The translations under genes were made by a program, and so were the position numbers. The notes beneath the pieces are model-generated. The model saw only the letters and a program-made list of their open reading frames with translations. It was not told the DNA's origin and made no database searches. A stretch of 46,109 nt of DNA from Anaerolineales bacterium (lineage in GTDB: Bacteria; Chloroflexota; Anaerolineae; Anaerolineales; UBA11579). Of this stretch, positions 1-9,464 are shown piece by piece. Position 1 is the first letter of the stretch. The number at the start of each line of letters is the position of its first letter. Location of the stretch: the NCBI GenBank assembly GCA_025450445.1, contig JANWHN010000015.1:1-46109 (forward strand), read 5' to 3'.

Positions 1-194
1 AAATGGTGCAAATGACAAAAATTGGGGAAGAAGATATCCGCATGCTCGCATCGCCAATAAAAATCCCAACCGCCCCGGTGGCGCTGCGTTTTCCACCGCC
101 AGCCCTCGGGGAGCATACCGAAGAAATTTTAACTAAGCTGCTCAAATACAAGAAGACACAGATCTCTGAGCTCAGAGATGCAAAAGTAATTTGA
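1..194 (+). CDS. CoA transferase family III (CaiB/BaiF), 3' end only
   Basis: This is the C-terminal end of a longer protein whose start lies before the window; the frame is open at the left edge, so the ATG in the ORF track is internal. The tail 'PPPALGEHTEEILTKLL' followed by a short helix and 'LRDAKVI' is the usual ending of class III CoA transferases of the CaiB/BaiF type, which move CoA between carboxylic acids. Only about 64 residues are visible and none of the catalytic part, so the substrate cannot be given. The stop is 35 nt before dinB. Confidence 0.75.
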   Translation, partial: MVQMTKIGEEDIRMLASPIKIPTAPVALRFPPPALGEHTEEILTKLLKYKKTQISELRDAKVI

Positions 195-229
195 CGTCTG
201 GTTAGTGGCTATACGCAGGAGTTGGTTTT

Positions 230-1435
230 ATGGTTGATGCCGGCTTGCAACCGCGAAAAATACTTCACCTCGATTTGGACGCATTTTTCTGCGCGGTTGA
301 AGAATTGCTGGATCCCGCTCTGAAAAATAAACCGTTCGCAGTTGGAGGAAGTCCTGACCACCGCGGCGTGGTTGCCTCCTGCTCCTACGCGGCGCGCAAA
401 TACGGCATTCATTCGGCGATGCCGATGGCGCGGGCGGTGCGCTTGTGCCCTGAGCTGATCATCCGGCGCCACCACTTTGGGGATTACATGAAACTCTCGG
501 ACCAAGTTCGCGAGATCATGAATAGCTATTCCTCGATGGTGCAACCCATCTCAATTGATGAAGCCTTTTTAGACCTGAGCCATCTGCCAGATGACGGTGT
601 GGTGTACGCACGGAATTTGCAGAAGGATATTCGCAACAATTTGGGCTTACCCGCTTCGCTTGGCGTAGCTACTAACAAGCTTGTGGCGAAGGTTGCGACT
701 AACGTGGGCAAGGCCAGCGTGAAGACGGATGGCTATCCATTTGCCATTCAAGTCGTCCCGCCTGGGGAGGAAGCGGCTTTCCTGGCTCCCTTGCCAACGG
801 ATGCGCTTTGGGGCGTAGGACCCAAGACGGCTGAAAAACTGGCTGCGATCGGGATACACACGGTGGGAGAAATTGCGCACTTTCCGCTGGCTGAGCTGGA
901 ACGTATGCTTGGCCAAAACGGCACCGACCTGCACTACCGGTCTCTGGGTATTGACAACAGCTCCGTGCATATTTCTTACGAAACCAAATCCGTAAGCCAC
1001 GAAAACACCTTTGCGCGCGATACGCACGACGAAAAAGTTCTGCGCGTAAACATCAAAGAGATGAGCCAATCGATCGCCGACAGACTGCGCGATCTGGAAT
1101 TGTTTGGGAGTACAGTCAAACTTAAGCTGCGCTGGTCGGACTTCACGACATTCACACGCCAGCGCACGCTGCCGGAGCCCACCGATGAAGCCAAGGAAAT
1201 CGAAAGCATGGCTCTGCAGCTACTCAAGACCCATTGGAAGCCGGGTCGCAAAGTTCGGCTGATCGGCGTAGGTGTAAGCAAGCTCAGGCCGCCGAGCAAA
1301 CAGCTAAACCTGTGGGCGTGGAACCCGCGCACCTTTGAGAAGCAAGAGCGGTTGGAAAGCGCCATCAAGACGCTGCAAAAGCGCTACGGCAAAGTTGCCC
1401 TGCACCCAGCCAGCGAACTCAAGGTCGAGAACTAG
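230..1435 (+). CDS. dinB: DNA polymerase IV (Y-family translesion polymerase)
   Basis: Error-prone DNA polymerase that extends primers past lesions. The palm motif 'HLDLDAFFCAVEE' near residue 13 holds the first metal-binding Asp, and 'SIDEAFLDLS' near residue 108 holds the second acidic pair. Helix-hairpin-helix DNA-binding residues ('WGVGPKTAEKLAAIGI') lie near 195 and the little-finger domain fills the rest to 401 aa, the normal family length. An AGGAG Shine-Dalgarno (217-221) sits 8 nt before the ATG and supports this start. The stop codon abuts the ATG of the next gene, so the two are almost certainly cotranscribed. No LexA-type operator was recognised upstream. Confidence 0.95.
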   Translation: MVDAGLQPRKILHLDLDAFFCAVEELLDPALKNKPFAVGGSPDHRGVVASCSYAARKYGIHSAMPMARAVRLCPELIIRRHHFGDYMKLSDQVREIMNSYSSMVQPISIDEAFLDLSHLPDDGVVYARNLQKDIRNNLGLPASLGVATNKLVAKVATNVGKASVKTDGYPFAIQVVPPGEEAAFLAPLPTDALWGVGPKTAEKLAAIGIHTVGEIAHFPLAELERMLGQNGTDLHYRSLGIDNSSVHISYETKSVSHENTFARDTHDEKVLRVNIKEMSQSIADRLRDLELFGSTVKLKLRWSDFTTFTRQRTLPEPTDEAKEIESMALQLLKTHWKPGRKVRLIGVGVSKLRPPSKQLNLWAWNPRTFEKQERLESAIKTLQKRYGKVALHPASELKVEN

Positions 1436-2146
1436 ATGGCGCGCAGCAAGCATATTGGCACCCTCAGGGAGCAATCGCTGCATGCTCAGATCAAGCAATG
1501 GCTGGCGCAACCAGGCGACCTGCTGGAGCAAGCGGTGGACGGCTATCAAATTGACATTTTGCGCGGAGACTTATTGATCGAGGTCCAAACGCGCAACTTC
1601 AGCAAGTTGAAAAGAAAATTGGTCAATCTGTTGGAAACGCACAAAGTTGTGCTCGTCCATCCGATCGCGCAGACGAAATGGATCATACGCAAGACGAAGC
1701 GCGGCCGCGTTCTAAGCAAACGCAAATCTCCCAAAACCGGTCGGCTTGAGCATCTGTTTGACGAGCTAATCTATATACCGCAGCTCGCCTCCCACCCAAA
1801 CTTGAGCATGCTCGTATTGCTAACTCAGGAAGAAGAGATCTGGCGAGATGATGGCAAAGGCAGCTGGACGCGCAAGCATTGGAGCATTTTCGATCGGCGG
1901 TTAGTTGACGTAGTTGGATCTTTTCGACTGAATAATCGGAAAGATTTTCTCGACTTAATTCCGGCGAGCCTACCCCACCCTTTCAGCCACAAGCAATTAG
2001 CCAGCGCAATCAAGGCGCCGATATGGATGAGCAGGCGCATGAGTTATTGCCTGCGCAAAATGGGCTATCTAGAAAGCGTCGGCAAGCAAGGTCGCTCGCT
2101 GTTGCTGGCGCCGATGAATGCCGCTGATACAATCACCGCGGCATGA
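1436..2146 (+). CDS. Conserved hypothetical protein, possible PD-(D/E)XK-like fold with C-terminal winged helix
   Basis: I do not recognise a characterised family. Residues about 35-60 read 'VDGYQIDILRGDLLIEVQTRN'. The pattern of Asp, a hydrophobic strand and then E-x-Q resembles the core of PD-(D/E)XK nuclease-like folds, with Gln where Lys is usual. A basic stretch ('IRKTKRGRVLSKRKSPK') follows. The last 70 residues, 'FSHKQLASAIKAPIWMSRRMSYCLRKMGYLE', look like a winged helix. The ATG directly follows the dinB stop and the end overlaps the pgi start by 4 nt (ATGA). Position beside dinB hints at DNA metabolism, but this is inference; catalytic activity is unproven. Confidence 0.8.
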   Translation: MARSKHIGTLREQSLHAQIKQWLAQPGDLLEQAVDGYQIDILRGDLLIEVQTRNFSKLKRKLVNLLETHKVVLVHPIAQTKWIIRKTKRGRVLSKRKSPKTGRLEHLFDELIYIPQLASHPNLSMLVLLTQEEEIWRDDGKGSWTRKHWSIFDRRLVDVVGSFRLNNRKDFLDLIPASLPHPFSHKQLASAIKAPIWMSRRMSYCLRKMGYLESVGKQGRSLLLAPMNAADTITAA

Positions 2147-3753
2147 GCGCCGAGTTTAGCCTTCCAGAATTAACTCTCAATTTAGATAAATATTCAGGCG
2201 CCTTTGGCCAGGCGCTGCAAAAAGCTAAGACCGACAAATTAGTCGAGCGCCTATGGGCGCACGATCACACGCTTTGGAATCCGAAACCGGGTGAGATTGC
2301 AAATCGGCTTGGGTGGCTGAATGTTGCCACCCGAATGCGATCCGAGATCGCGGAGCTTGAAAGTTTCGCCAAAGAAGTCAAAGATTTAGGGGATACAGAC
2401 GTGCTGCTGCTGGGAATGGGCGGATCGAGTTTGGCGCCGGACCTGTTTAGCAAAATTTTCGGCAAAGAAAATGGGTTGCAGCTGCATGTCTTGGACAGCA
2501 CGGACCCGGACGCGGTCCGCAAATTCAGTGAAGAGCTCGATCCCAAGCGCACAATCTATATTGTCTCAAGCAAATCCGGTGGCACGGTCGAGACAATCTC
2601 ATTTTTCAAATACTTCTACAATCAAGTCAAAGAAGTTGCGGGAGCGAAGGGAAAGCCCGGCAGCCATTTCGCGGCAATAACCGATCCCCGCAGTGGATTG
2701 GCTGAATTAGCCGGCAAGTATTCGTTCCGAAAAATCTTCTTGGCAGACCCAGAAATCGGCGGCCGCTATTCTGCGCTCTCCCATTTTGGCTTGGTGCCGG
2801 CCGCCTTGGTCGGCGTCGACTTGAATAAACTAGTTGAAAGCGCAGAGAAGATGGCCGAGAGGTGCAAACAGGATTTAGTCAACAATCCTGGCGCGCTATT
2901 CGGGCTGGCGCTCGGGAGCCTCGCGCTCGAAGGGCGCGACAAAGCCACGGTCGAGCTGGATGAAAAATTCGCTCCATTTGGTGATTGGATGGAGCAATTG
3001 ATCGCTGAAAGCACCGGGAAAGAGGGAAAAGGAATACTCCCAGTTGTTCATGAGCCAGCGAGTCCGAATAAATACTCAGCAAAAGACAGAGTGGTAATTG
3101 ACTTTAGCGACAATGCCGGACAAACACCGAACATTGGCGTTAGTTTGACTGATCCATACGATTTGGGTGGCCAATCCTTTCTGTGGGAGTTTGCGACGGC
3201 GGTGGCAGGGTATGTTCTCGAAATCAATCCCTTCGACCAACCAAATGTAGAATCTGCCAAGATTCAGGGGCGAAATTTTATTGAAGAGTACACAAAGAAT
3301 GGTAAGTTGCCAAAGGGCGATACCCAGCCTCTTGATCCAGATAAGCTCAACAAATTCTTGGACCAAGAGCGGCCGGGCGACTACATTGCGCTCCAGGCTT
3401 ATACAGCTCCGTCGCCAAAATTAGATAAGCTATTTGCGAAGCTTCGAGGACAAATACTGAAGAAACACAACGTCGCAACCACGTTTGGATATGGGCCACG
3501 TTTTTTGCATTCGACTGGACAGTTGCATAAAGGCGACCGCGGAAATGGGCTCTTTGTGCAATTCATAACCGCGCCACCCGCAAAGGATCAGCCCATCCCG
3601 AAAGAGGCGGGCTCGACCGAAAGCGAAATTACCTTCGGCGTACTGAAGGTGGCTCAGGCCATGGGAGACGCTCGCGCCCTGCGGGATGCTGGCCGGCGCG
3701 TGATCAGCTTTGAAATCGATAGCGATTTGGCCTCAGCAATCCAGGAACTGTGA
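2143..3753 (+). CDS. pgi: Glucose-6-phosphate isomerase (Tal/Pgi-type)
   Basis: Interconverts glucose 6-phosphate and fructose 6-phosphate in the cytoplasm. Two SIS sugar-isomerase domains are visible: 'LLLGMGGSSLAPDLF' near residue 89 and 'SSKSGGTVET' near 145 bind the phosphosugar. 'ESTGKEGKGILPVVHE' and 'RFLHSTGQLHKGDRGNG' are signatures of the isomerase half of bifunctional transaldolase/PGI proteins rather than of classical E. coli-type Pgi. Here the transaldolase half is absent and the protein (536 aa) stands alone. The start overlaps the previous stop (ATGA), and rpiA follows after 9 nt, forming a sugar-phosphate operon. Confidence 0.93.
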   Translation: MSAEFSLPELTLNLDKYSGAFGQALQKAKTDKLVERLWAHDHTLWNPKPGEIANRLGWLNVATRMRSEIAELESFAKEVKDLGDTDVLLLGMGGSSLAPDLFSKIFGKENGLQLHVLDSTDPDAVRKFSEELDPKRTIYIVSSKSGGTVETISFFKYFYNQVKEVAGAKGKPGSHFAAITDPRSGLAELAGKYSFRKIFLADPEIGGRYSALSHFGLVPAALVGVDLNKLVESAEKMAERCKQDLVNNPGALFGLALGSLALEGRDKATVELDEKFAPFGDWMEQLIAESTGKEGKGILPVVHEPASPNKYSAKDRVVIDFSDNAGQTPNIGVSLTDPYDLGGQSFLWEFATAVAGYVLEINPFDQPNVESAKIQGRNFIEEYTKNGKLPKGDTQPLDPDKLNKFLDQERPGDYIALQAYTAPSPKLDKLFAKLRGQILKKHNVATTFGYGPRFLHSTGQLHKGDRGNGLFVQFITAPPAKDQPIPKEAGSTESEITFGVLKVAQAMGDARALRDAGRRVISFEIDSDLASAIQEL

Positions 3754-3762
3754 CCTAATCAG

Positions 3763-4458
3763 ATGACGGATCAAGATCAATTCAAAAAGCGGGCGGCGGA
3801 AAAAGCCGTGGAGTTTGTTGAAACCGGCATGGTGCTAGGGCTGGGACACGGCAGCACAGTCCAATTCGCATTGGAAGCTCTGGCAGGAAGGCTAAAAGGC
3901 GGCGAGATCAAAGGCATCGTTGGTGTCCCTTGTTCACAGAAAACCGAAGACGAAGCCCGCCGGCTTGGCATCCCGCTATCAGATCTTAACGAGCACAAAC
4001 AACTTGATCTGACCCTCGATGGTGCCGACGAGGTTGATCGGCAGTTGAACTTGATCAAGGGTGGCGGCGGAGCATTGCTGCGCGAAAAGATCGTTGCGCA
4101 AGCCAGCCGCCGCGAAATTATTATGGTCGACGAAAGCAAGCTTTCGGATAGGCTTGGCACGAAACATTCAGTGCCAATTGAAATTATTCAATTTGGCTGG
4201 CAGCGCCAGGTCGATTTTGTAGCAGGTTTAGGTGGCAAAGCGACGCTGCGAAAAAACAGTACTGAGCCTGTATTGAGCGGCCAGTCGAATTTCATCCTGG
4301 ATTGCGATTTCGGCCCCATTAAAGACTTGGACAAACTGGCCCGCGCTCTTGAAAGCCGGAGCGGCGTTGTCGAGCACGGATTGTTTCTTGGCATGGCTAC
4401 CGATGTAATTGTTGCTGGGCCTGCGGCCATCCATCACCTGTTAGCAAAGAGGAAATGA
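3763..4458 (+). CDS. rpiA: Ribose-5-phosphate isomerase A
   Basis: Interconverts ribose 5-phosphate and ribulose 5-phosphate in the non-oxidative pentose phosphate pathway. Family motifs are all present: 'GLGHGSTVQFAL' near residue 26, 'LDGADEVD' near 85, 'KGGGGALLREKIVA' near 98 and 'VDESKL' near 125. The 231-aa length is normal. It starts 9 nt after pgi and its last codons overlap the pgl start by 4 nt, so translation of pgi, rpiA and pgl is coupled. Confidence 0.96.
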   Translation: MTDQDQFKKRAAEKAVEFVETGMVLGLGHGSTVQFALEALAGRLKGGEIKGIVGVPCSQKTEDEARRLGIPLSDLNEHKQLDLTLDGADEVDRQLNLIKGGGGALLREKIVAQASRREIIMVDESKLSDRLGTKHSVPIEIIQFGWQRQVDFVAGLGGKATLRKNSTEPVLSGQSNFILDCDFGPIKDLDKLARALESRSGVVEHGLFLGMATDVIVAGPAAIHHLLAKRK

Positions 4459-5180
4459 AAATCCACGTATTTGAAAATTCGGAAGCGCTGGCAGTCGGCG
4501 CGGCCGCACATTTCGCCGCGGCGGCTCACGCCGCGATTGAAGCGCGCGGGATTTTCAATGTTTCGCTTTCCGGTGGAACCACCCCGCGAGAAACCTACGA
4601 GCGGCTGGCCGCCGAGCCGTATCAATCTGAAATCGATTGGGCGCGTGTACATGTCTTTTGGGGCGACGAGCGTGCGGTTCCGCCAGACCATGCGGATAGC
4701 GATTTCGGGATGGCAAAGCACGCTCTGCTCGATCATGTTGTGATCCCTGAGGCGAATACTCATCGAATGCAAGGCGAATTGGACGCCAAGGAAGCCGCTG
4801 ACCGCTACGAGACTGAAATTAGAAATCATTTCAACTCAGCCGGAATTCCAAGCTTTGATTTTATTCTGCTCGGACTTGGTGAGGATGGGCACACGGCGTC
4901 GTTGTTTCCGGAAACCCAAGCCTTGAAGATTGAAGATCGTTTGGTCGCCGCAAATCACGTCCCCAGTTTAGATACTTGGCGAATCACTTACACATACCCC
5001 CTCATCAATGCTGCCCATCAAGTCGCGTTCTTGGTTGCAGGCGAGCGCAAAGCCAAAGTAGTGCAAGAAATTATTGAAGAAAAAAATTCGGAATATCCTG
5101 CTACTCATGTTTCCCCCAATACTGGCGAACTGCACTGGCTGTTGGATAAAGCCGCTGCCAGTTTGCTGAAATCTAGCTAG
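4455..5180 (+). CDS. pgl: 6-phosphogluconolactonase
   Basis: Hydrolyses 6-phosphoglucono-1,5-lactone to 6-phosphogluconate, the second step of the oxidative pentose phosphate pathway. Motifs typical of the NagB-like lactonase family are seen: 'SLSGGTTPRETYERLA' near residue 38, 'VFWGDERAVPPDHADSDFG' near 67 and 'LGLGEDGHTASLFP' near 130. It overlaps rpiA by 4 nt and runs 8 nt into the 3' end of the convergent FAD oxidase gene. No glucose-6-phosphate dehydrogenase or 6-phosphogluconate dehydrogenase is in the window. Confidence 0.94.
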   Translation: MKIHVFENSEALAVGAAAHFAAAAHAAIEARGIFNVSLSGGTTPRETYERLAAEPYQSEIDWARVHVFWGDERAVPPDHADSDFGMAKHALLDHVVIPEANTHRMQGELDAKEAADRYETEIRNHFNSAGIPSFDFILLGLGEDGHTASLFPETQALKIEDRLVAANHVPSLDTWRITYTYPLINAAHQVAFLVAGERKAKVVQEIIEEKNSEYPATHVSPNTGELHWLLDKAAASLLKSS

Positions 5181-8118
5181 CCAGCGCCTGCGCAATTAGC
5201 GTCACGGGGTGCAGCGCTTCGCGCTGGGTGCCGGTCGCAATCTGGGCGCGACAGGAGACGCCGGCCGCGACCACGTGCTGGGCTTCGTCAGCGGCGCGGA
5301 CGGCCGGGAACAAAGCGATCTCGCCAATCTGCATGGAGAGATCGTAGTGCTCGGCCTCGTAGCCAAACGAACCAGCCATGCCACAGCAGCCCGAATTCAC
5401 GACTTCAACTTCGTAACCAAGAGCTGTTAGCAGCGCAGCCGTGGCGGCTGAGCCGGTGGGTAAGCCGTCATCGGCCGGCGGCTGGGCTTTCTGGTAACAA
5501 TGTCCGTGCAGCAAAACTTTTTTCGAGTCTGCAGACGTTTTGGTTTTTTGCTTTATCCTTTCAACTGGCGAATGACCATAATCGGGTTTGCGCAACAAGA
5601 ATTCATCGAGCATGAATGTGCGCTTCGCCAGGACGGCAACCCCAGGCTCGGTGGGCAGCAGATCCATGTATTCATCTTTGAGTGTGTAGATTTCTGAAGG
5701 CTCGATCCCAATGACTGGGAGTTCGCCCTTGGGATCCATTTTTTGGATCGCCTTCAGCACGCGGCGGGCATGTGCTTGAGCTTCTGCCAGAAAGCCTTTT
5801 GAAATTAGCGTCCGTCCACCGCCAACAACTGGCAGGACTGCAACGCGTAAACCCGCGGCTTCAAGCACCTTAAGCGCGGCCTTTGCGATCTCGGGATAGA
5901 AAAGTTCCGTAAATGGATCACGGAAGAAAAGCACATCCGCCGTTTGGGCCGGAACTCCTCGCAAGCTAGAGCTTCGCTTGAAGGCTGGCAACCCGCGCTT
6001 CGCCGAAAGCCCTACCAATCGCTCGCCCAGACTTTTACCCAGTTCGCTATGCAACATCCAGGTTGAGATGGGCGCGGCGGCTTGCCCCAATTTGCCAAGC
6101 GAGCCAATGAAGGCGAATAAATAGTCGCGCAGGGGTCGCCGATGGTTTTCGTAATACTTGTTCAAGAATTCATACTTCAGCTTGGCCATGTCAACGCCCG
6201 AAGGACATTCAGCTTTGCAGCCTTTGCACTCGAGACAGAGATCAAGGGCCGCGTGAGCAGCCTTCTGCGCGCCTTTATCGTCCGGCAAGCCGGTTGAGAT
6301 CATGGCGCGCAACAAATTTGCACGCCCGCGGGTGCTGTGCATTTCTTCGCGAGTGGCCTGGAAAGACGGGCACATCACGCCGCCGTCTTTGCGGCAGACG
6401 CCAGCGCCGTTGCACATTTCGATCGCCCCACCCAACCCGCCTTGGACAGAGAAATCGAGAATAGGAATCCATGGATCGGATTCGTAGCTGGGGCCAAAGC
6501 GCAGATTGGCATCCATGCGCGGCGGATCGATGACCTTGCCGGGGTTGAGTCGACCGTCAGGATCAGCGGCGGTCTTCAGCGAATCAAAGGCGCGAATGAT
6601 TTCGGGTCCGAAGGTCTCATCGAGCCATTCGCCGTGCGAAAGACCGTCGCCATGTTCACCGCTCATTGCGCCGCCATATTGCTTGGCGAGGGCCATCACA
6701 TCGCGAGTGATGCCGCGCATTTGCTCCACGCCACGGGCGGTCTTGAGATTTAGCAGCGGGCGCACGTGCAGACAGCCAGCAGACGCATGGGCGTAAAAAT
6801 CGCCACCGGTGCCGTGTTCAGCGAGGATGCGCTCAAAACCGCGCACAAATTCGCCAAGGTTTTCTACAGGAACAGCTATGTCCTCGATAAATGGCAGCGG
6901 CTTGGCATCGCCCGCGCGGGACATGAGCAAGCCGAGTCCGACTTTACGAACTGCCCAGACCTCGTCTTGCTCGGACTGACTGATCGCCCACACGGCATCA
7001 GCCCCAAGCAGCTTCAATTTGGATTTAAGCTCGCCAAGGTTTTCGCCGGCGAATTCAATGATCAAGATCGCGTCCGGGTCGCCCTTCACAAAGCCAAGCC
7101 GACGCGCATAAGCAGGCACGCTGCGCGCCAAGCGGATCATTGCTTGGGGGATCAATTCGATGGCGGACGGCTCAAGTTTGAGCAAGCTCGGCGCAGCATC
7201 GCAAGCCTCAGCGATGCTCGGATAAGAGAGCACGCCCAAGACTGTGAGCTTTGGCTTGGGAACCAGGCGAACCTTGATGCGTTTGAAGATGGCCAGCGTG
7301 CCTTCGGAGCCGACCAGCGCAGGGGCAAGGTTGATGGAATCAGATGCGATTGGAGGGTAAATGTCGCCTGCACCAGCGCGCGCCCACAAAGGCGGGCGAC
7401 TGGCGGACCAGGGCAGGAGATAGTTGAGGCTGTAACCTGAGGCACGGCGCCAGGTACGCGGCCAGTTGGCTTTGATGGCCGGCTCATATTGTTCGCGAAT
7501 GCTAAGAGCTTGACGATAAAGCTGGCCTTCGAGCGTGTCGCTTTCGGCGCGATTCAAAGCATCCCCAATCTTCATGCTCTCTAAGCGCACCGGAGAGCCG
7601 TCGGACAGCAACGCATCGACGGCGAGCACGTTGTCTGAGGTCATGCCGTAGCTGATCGAGTGCGCGCCGGTGGAGTTATTACCCAGCATGCCGCCGAAGG
7701 TAGCCCGATCCGCTGAAGCGGGATCGGGTCCGTACATTAGGCTATGTCGAGACGCGGCGCGATTGAAAGCATTCAGGACGAGACCGGGCTGAACCCATGC
7801 CCATCGTTCTTCCGGATTAATTTCTAGAACTTGATTCAAGTGACGCGAAAAATCAATAATGATCGCTGGCCCGATTACCTGCCCAGCCAAGCTGGTTCCT
7901 GAACCGCGCGGCAAAATGGGAATACCGTATTGCGCGGCTAGGTTAACCGTGGCGATCAGATCGTCTTCGTGGCGCGGGAATCCCGCCCCAAGCGGTTCAA
8001 TTTGATAAATAGATGCGTCGGTACTGTAGATCTTGCGGGTGGCTGCGTCTAGACGGAGATCGCCCGCGGATTGCTTGCGTAATTCGGCGACGAACTGCGT
8101 AAGCAGTTCGGCAGCCAT
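5173..8118 (-). CDS. FAD-linked oxidase fused to Fe-S/CCG subunit (GlcD-GlcF-like, D-2-hydroxyacid dehydrogenase type)
   Basis: A 981-aa fusion of a flavin dehydrogenase and an iron-sulfur electron-transfer module. Residues about 40-220 form the FAD_binding_4 domain ('LPRGSGTSLAGQVIG'), and 260-540 the FAD-oxidase C-terminal domain ('HASAGCLHVRPLLNL', 'SGEHGDGLSHG'). Two 4Fe-4S-type Cys clusters follow ('CNGAGVCRKDGGVMC', 'CLECKGCKAECPSGVD'), then CCG-type motifs ('HGHCYQKAQ', 'SGCCGMAGSFGYE'). This architecture matches YdiJ-like D-lactate or D-2-hydroxyglutarate dehydrogenases; the exact substrate is not shown. Its ATG shares one base with the hflX stop (TAATG), so it is coupled to hflX. Confidence 0.9.
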   Translation of the reverse strand: MAAELLTQFVAELRKQSAGDLRLDAATRKIYSTDASIYQIEPLGAGFPRHEDDLIATVNLAAQYGIPILPRGSGTSLAGQVIGPAIIIDFSRHLNQVLEINPEERWAWVQPGLVLNAFNRAASRHSLMYGPDPASADRATFGGMLGNNSTGAHSISYGMTSDNVLAVDALLSDGSPVRLESMKIGDALNRAESDTLEGQLYRQALSIREQYEPAIKANWPRTWRRASGYSLNYLLPWSASRPPLWARAGAGDIYPPIASDSINLAPALVGSEGTLAIFKRIKVRLVPKPKLTVLGVLSYPSIAEACDAAPSLLKLEPSAIELIPQAMIRLARSVPAYARRLGFVKGDPDAILIIEFAGENLGELKSKLKLLGADAVWAISQSEQDEVWAVRKVGLGLLMSRAGDAKPLPFIEDIAVPVENLGEFVRGFERILAEHGTGGDFYAHASAGCLHVRPLLNLKTARGVEQMRGITRDVMALAKQYGGAMSGEHGDGLSHGEWLDETFGPEIIRAFDSLKTAADPDGRLNPGKVIDPPRMDANLRFGPSYESDPWIPILDFSVQGGLGGAIEMCNGAGVCRKDGGVMCPSFQATREEMHSTRGRANLLRAMISTGLPDDKGAQKAAHAALDLCLECKGCKAECPSGVDMAKLKYEFLNKYYENHRRPLRDYLFAFIGSLGKLGQAAAPISTWMLHSELGKSLGERLVGLSAKRGLPAFKRSSSLRGVPAQTADVLFFRDPFTELFYPEIAKAALKVLEAAGLRVAVLPVVGGGRTLISKGFLAEAQAHARRVLKAIQKMDPKGELPVIGIEPSEIYTLKDEYMDLLPTEPGVAVLAKRTFMLDEFLLRKPDYGHSPVERIKQKTKTSADSKKVLLHGHCYQKAQPPADDGLPTGSAATAALLTALGYEVEVVNSGCCGMAGSFGYEAEHYDLSMQIGEIALFPAVRAADEAQHVVAAGVSCRAQIATGTQREALHPVTLIAQALAS

Positions 8119-9464
8119 TAGTCTGCCTCGGCCGCGGCCGGTAAAGGTTTGGAAGTAAAAGCTTTGTAGCGCGCCAACAGGCGACCAGGCAGACGGCCGC
8201 GCATATGCACGCCTTTGCGCGTATGTTCAACCAATTCGACTTGACCCTGCTCATGAAAGGCTGCAATCAGGGCGCCTTGCTCATATGGGAGCAAGACTTC
8301 AACTGGGGTCAGAGTTTCGTACAGCTTACGACCAACTGCTGCTAGCAGTTCATCGAGTCCGCGACCGCGGAGAGCGGAAATGGCGACGGCATCTTCGAAA
8401 TCCTCCAGTGCTTCTTGGGCAGCTTCTGGATCTTCCAGGCGGTCGATCTTGTTTAGCACGGTGAGGATGGGGACGTGCTCGGCACCGATGTCTTCAAGAG
8501 TCTCGAGCACTGCCTCGGCCTGTGCGTGAACATTGGGGTGAGTGACATCCACAACATGAAGCAACAGTTCAGCATCTTTTATTTCTTCAAGGGTTGCTTG
8601 AAACGCTTCGACTAAGGCGGTGGGCAACTTTTGGATAAATCCGACTGTGTCAGTGAAGAGGGCTTCGCGACCGCCGGGAAGTTTGACCTTGCGCGTGGTC
8701 GGGTCGAGCGTTGCAAATAATTTATCGGCGACGTAGACCCGTGAATCGGTCATGGCGTTGATCAACGTCGATTTGCCGGCGTTGGTATAACCGACGATGG
8801 CAACGACCGGAACGCGAGCACGCTTGCGCTGGGCGCGGTAGCGGCCGCGGTGGGCGCGGACTTTTTCGAGCTCGCGTTTGAGTTGGGATATGCGGTCACC
8901 AATTTGGCGGCGATCTGATTCCAACTGAGTTTCACCTGGACCGCGCAAGCCAACGCCACCCACTCCACCCGAGCGGCCACCGCCACCACCCGCTTGGCGG
9001 GCAAGATGAGTCCAGGCGCGGGTCAGGCGCGGCAGGCGATATTCGTATTGGGCGAGCTCGACCTGCAGCGCGCCTTCGTGCGTGCTGGCGTGCTGAGCGA
9101 AGATATCCAGGATCAAGGCGGTGCGATCAATGACGCGGCGCTTCTCGCCGAAGATCTCCTCCATCTCGCGCTGATGGCGAGGATGAAGCTCGTCATCGAA
9201 GAGGATGACGACCGCGTCCAATTCTTCGGCTAAGGCTTTGATCTCGTCAACCTTACCTTTGCCAACCAAGGTTTTTGGATTCGGTGTGTTGATGTGCTGA
9301 GTGGTCTGACTAACGACATTCAAACCAGCAGTTTTGGCTAAGAGAGCCAATTCTTCGAGAGAATCTTCAAGAGGCAGCAAAACATCCTCGCTCCCGATCT
9401 GCAAACCAACCAGAAGGGCGCGATCAGGAAGATGTTCGGATGTATACAGCTTGCCCTTAGCCAC
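8118..9464 (-). CDS. hflX: GTPase HflX
   Basis: Ribosome-associated GTPase that splits stalled or stressed 70S ribosomes. The N-terminal HflX domain includes 'NTPNPKTLVGKGKVDEIKAL' near residue 60. A glycine-rich linker ('GGGGRSGGVGGVGLRGPGE') precedes the G domain with G1 'GYTNAGKST', G3 'DTVGF' and G4 'LNKID'. Length 448 aa is normal. The start codon is GTG directly after the TAA of the upstream aminotransferase gene, and its stop overlaps the next ATG, so the three minus-strand genes form one operon. Confidence 0.96.
   Translation of the reverse strand: MAKGKLYTSEHLPDRALLVGLQIGSEDVLLPLEDSLEELALLAKTAGLNVVSQTTQHINTPNPKTLVGKGKVDEIKALAEELDAVVILFDDELHPRHQREMEEIFGEKRRVIDRTALILDIFAQHASTHEGALQVELAQYEYRLPRLTRAWTHLARQAGGGGGRSGGVGGVGLRGPGETQLESDRRQIGDRISQLKRELEKVRAHRGRYRAQRKRARVPVVAIVGYTNAGKSTLINAMTDSRVYVADKLFATLDPTTRKVKLPGGREALFTDTVGFIQKLPTALVEAFQATLEEIKDAELLLHVVDVTHPNVHAQAEAVLETLEDIGAEHVPILTVLNKIDRLEDPEAAQEALEDFEDAVAISALRGRGLDELLAAVGRKLYETLTPVEVLLPYEQGALIAAFHEQGQVELVEHTRKGVHMRGRLPGRLLARYKAFTSKPLPAAAEAD

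Noticed and set aside
6766-7440. 224-aa plus-strand ORF
   Set aside because: Antisense to the FAD oxidase; the minus-strand frame has clear FAD-binding and oxidase motifs.
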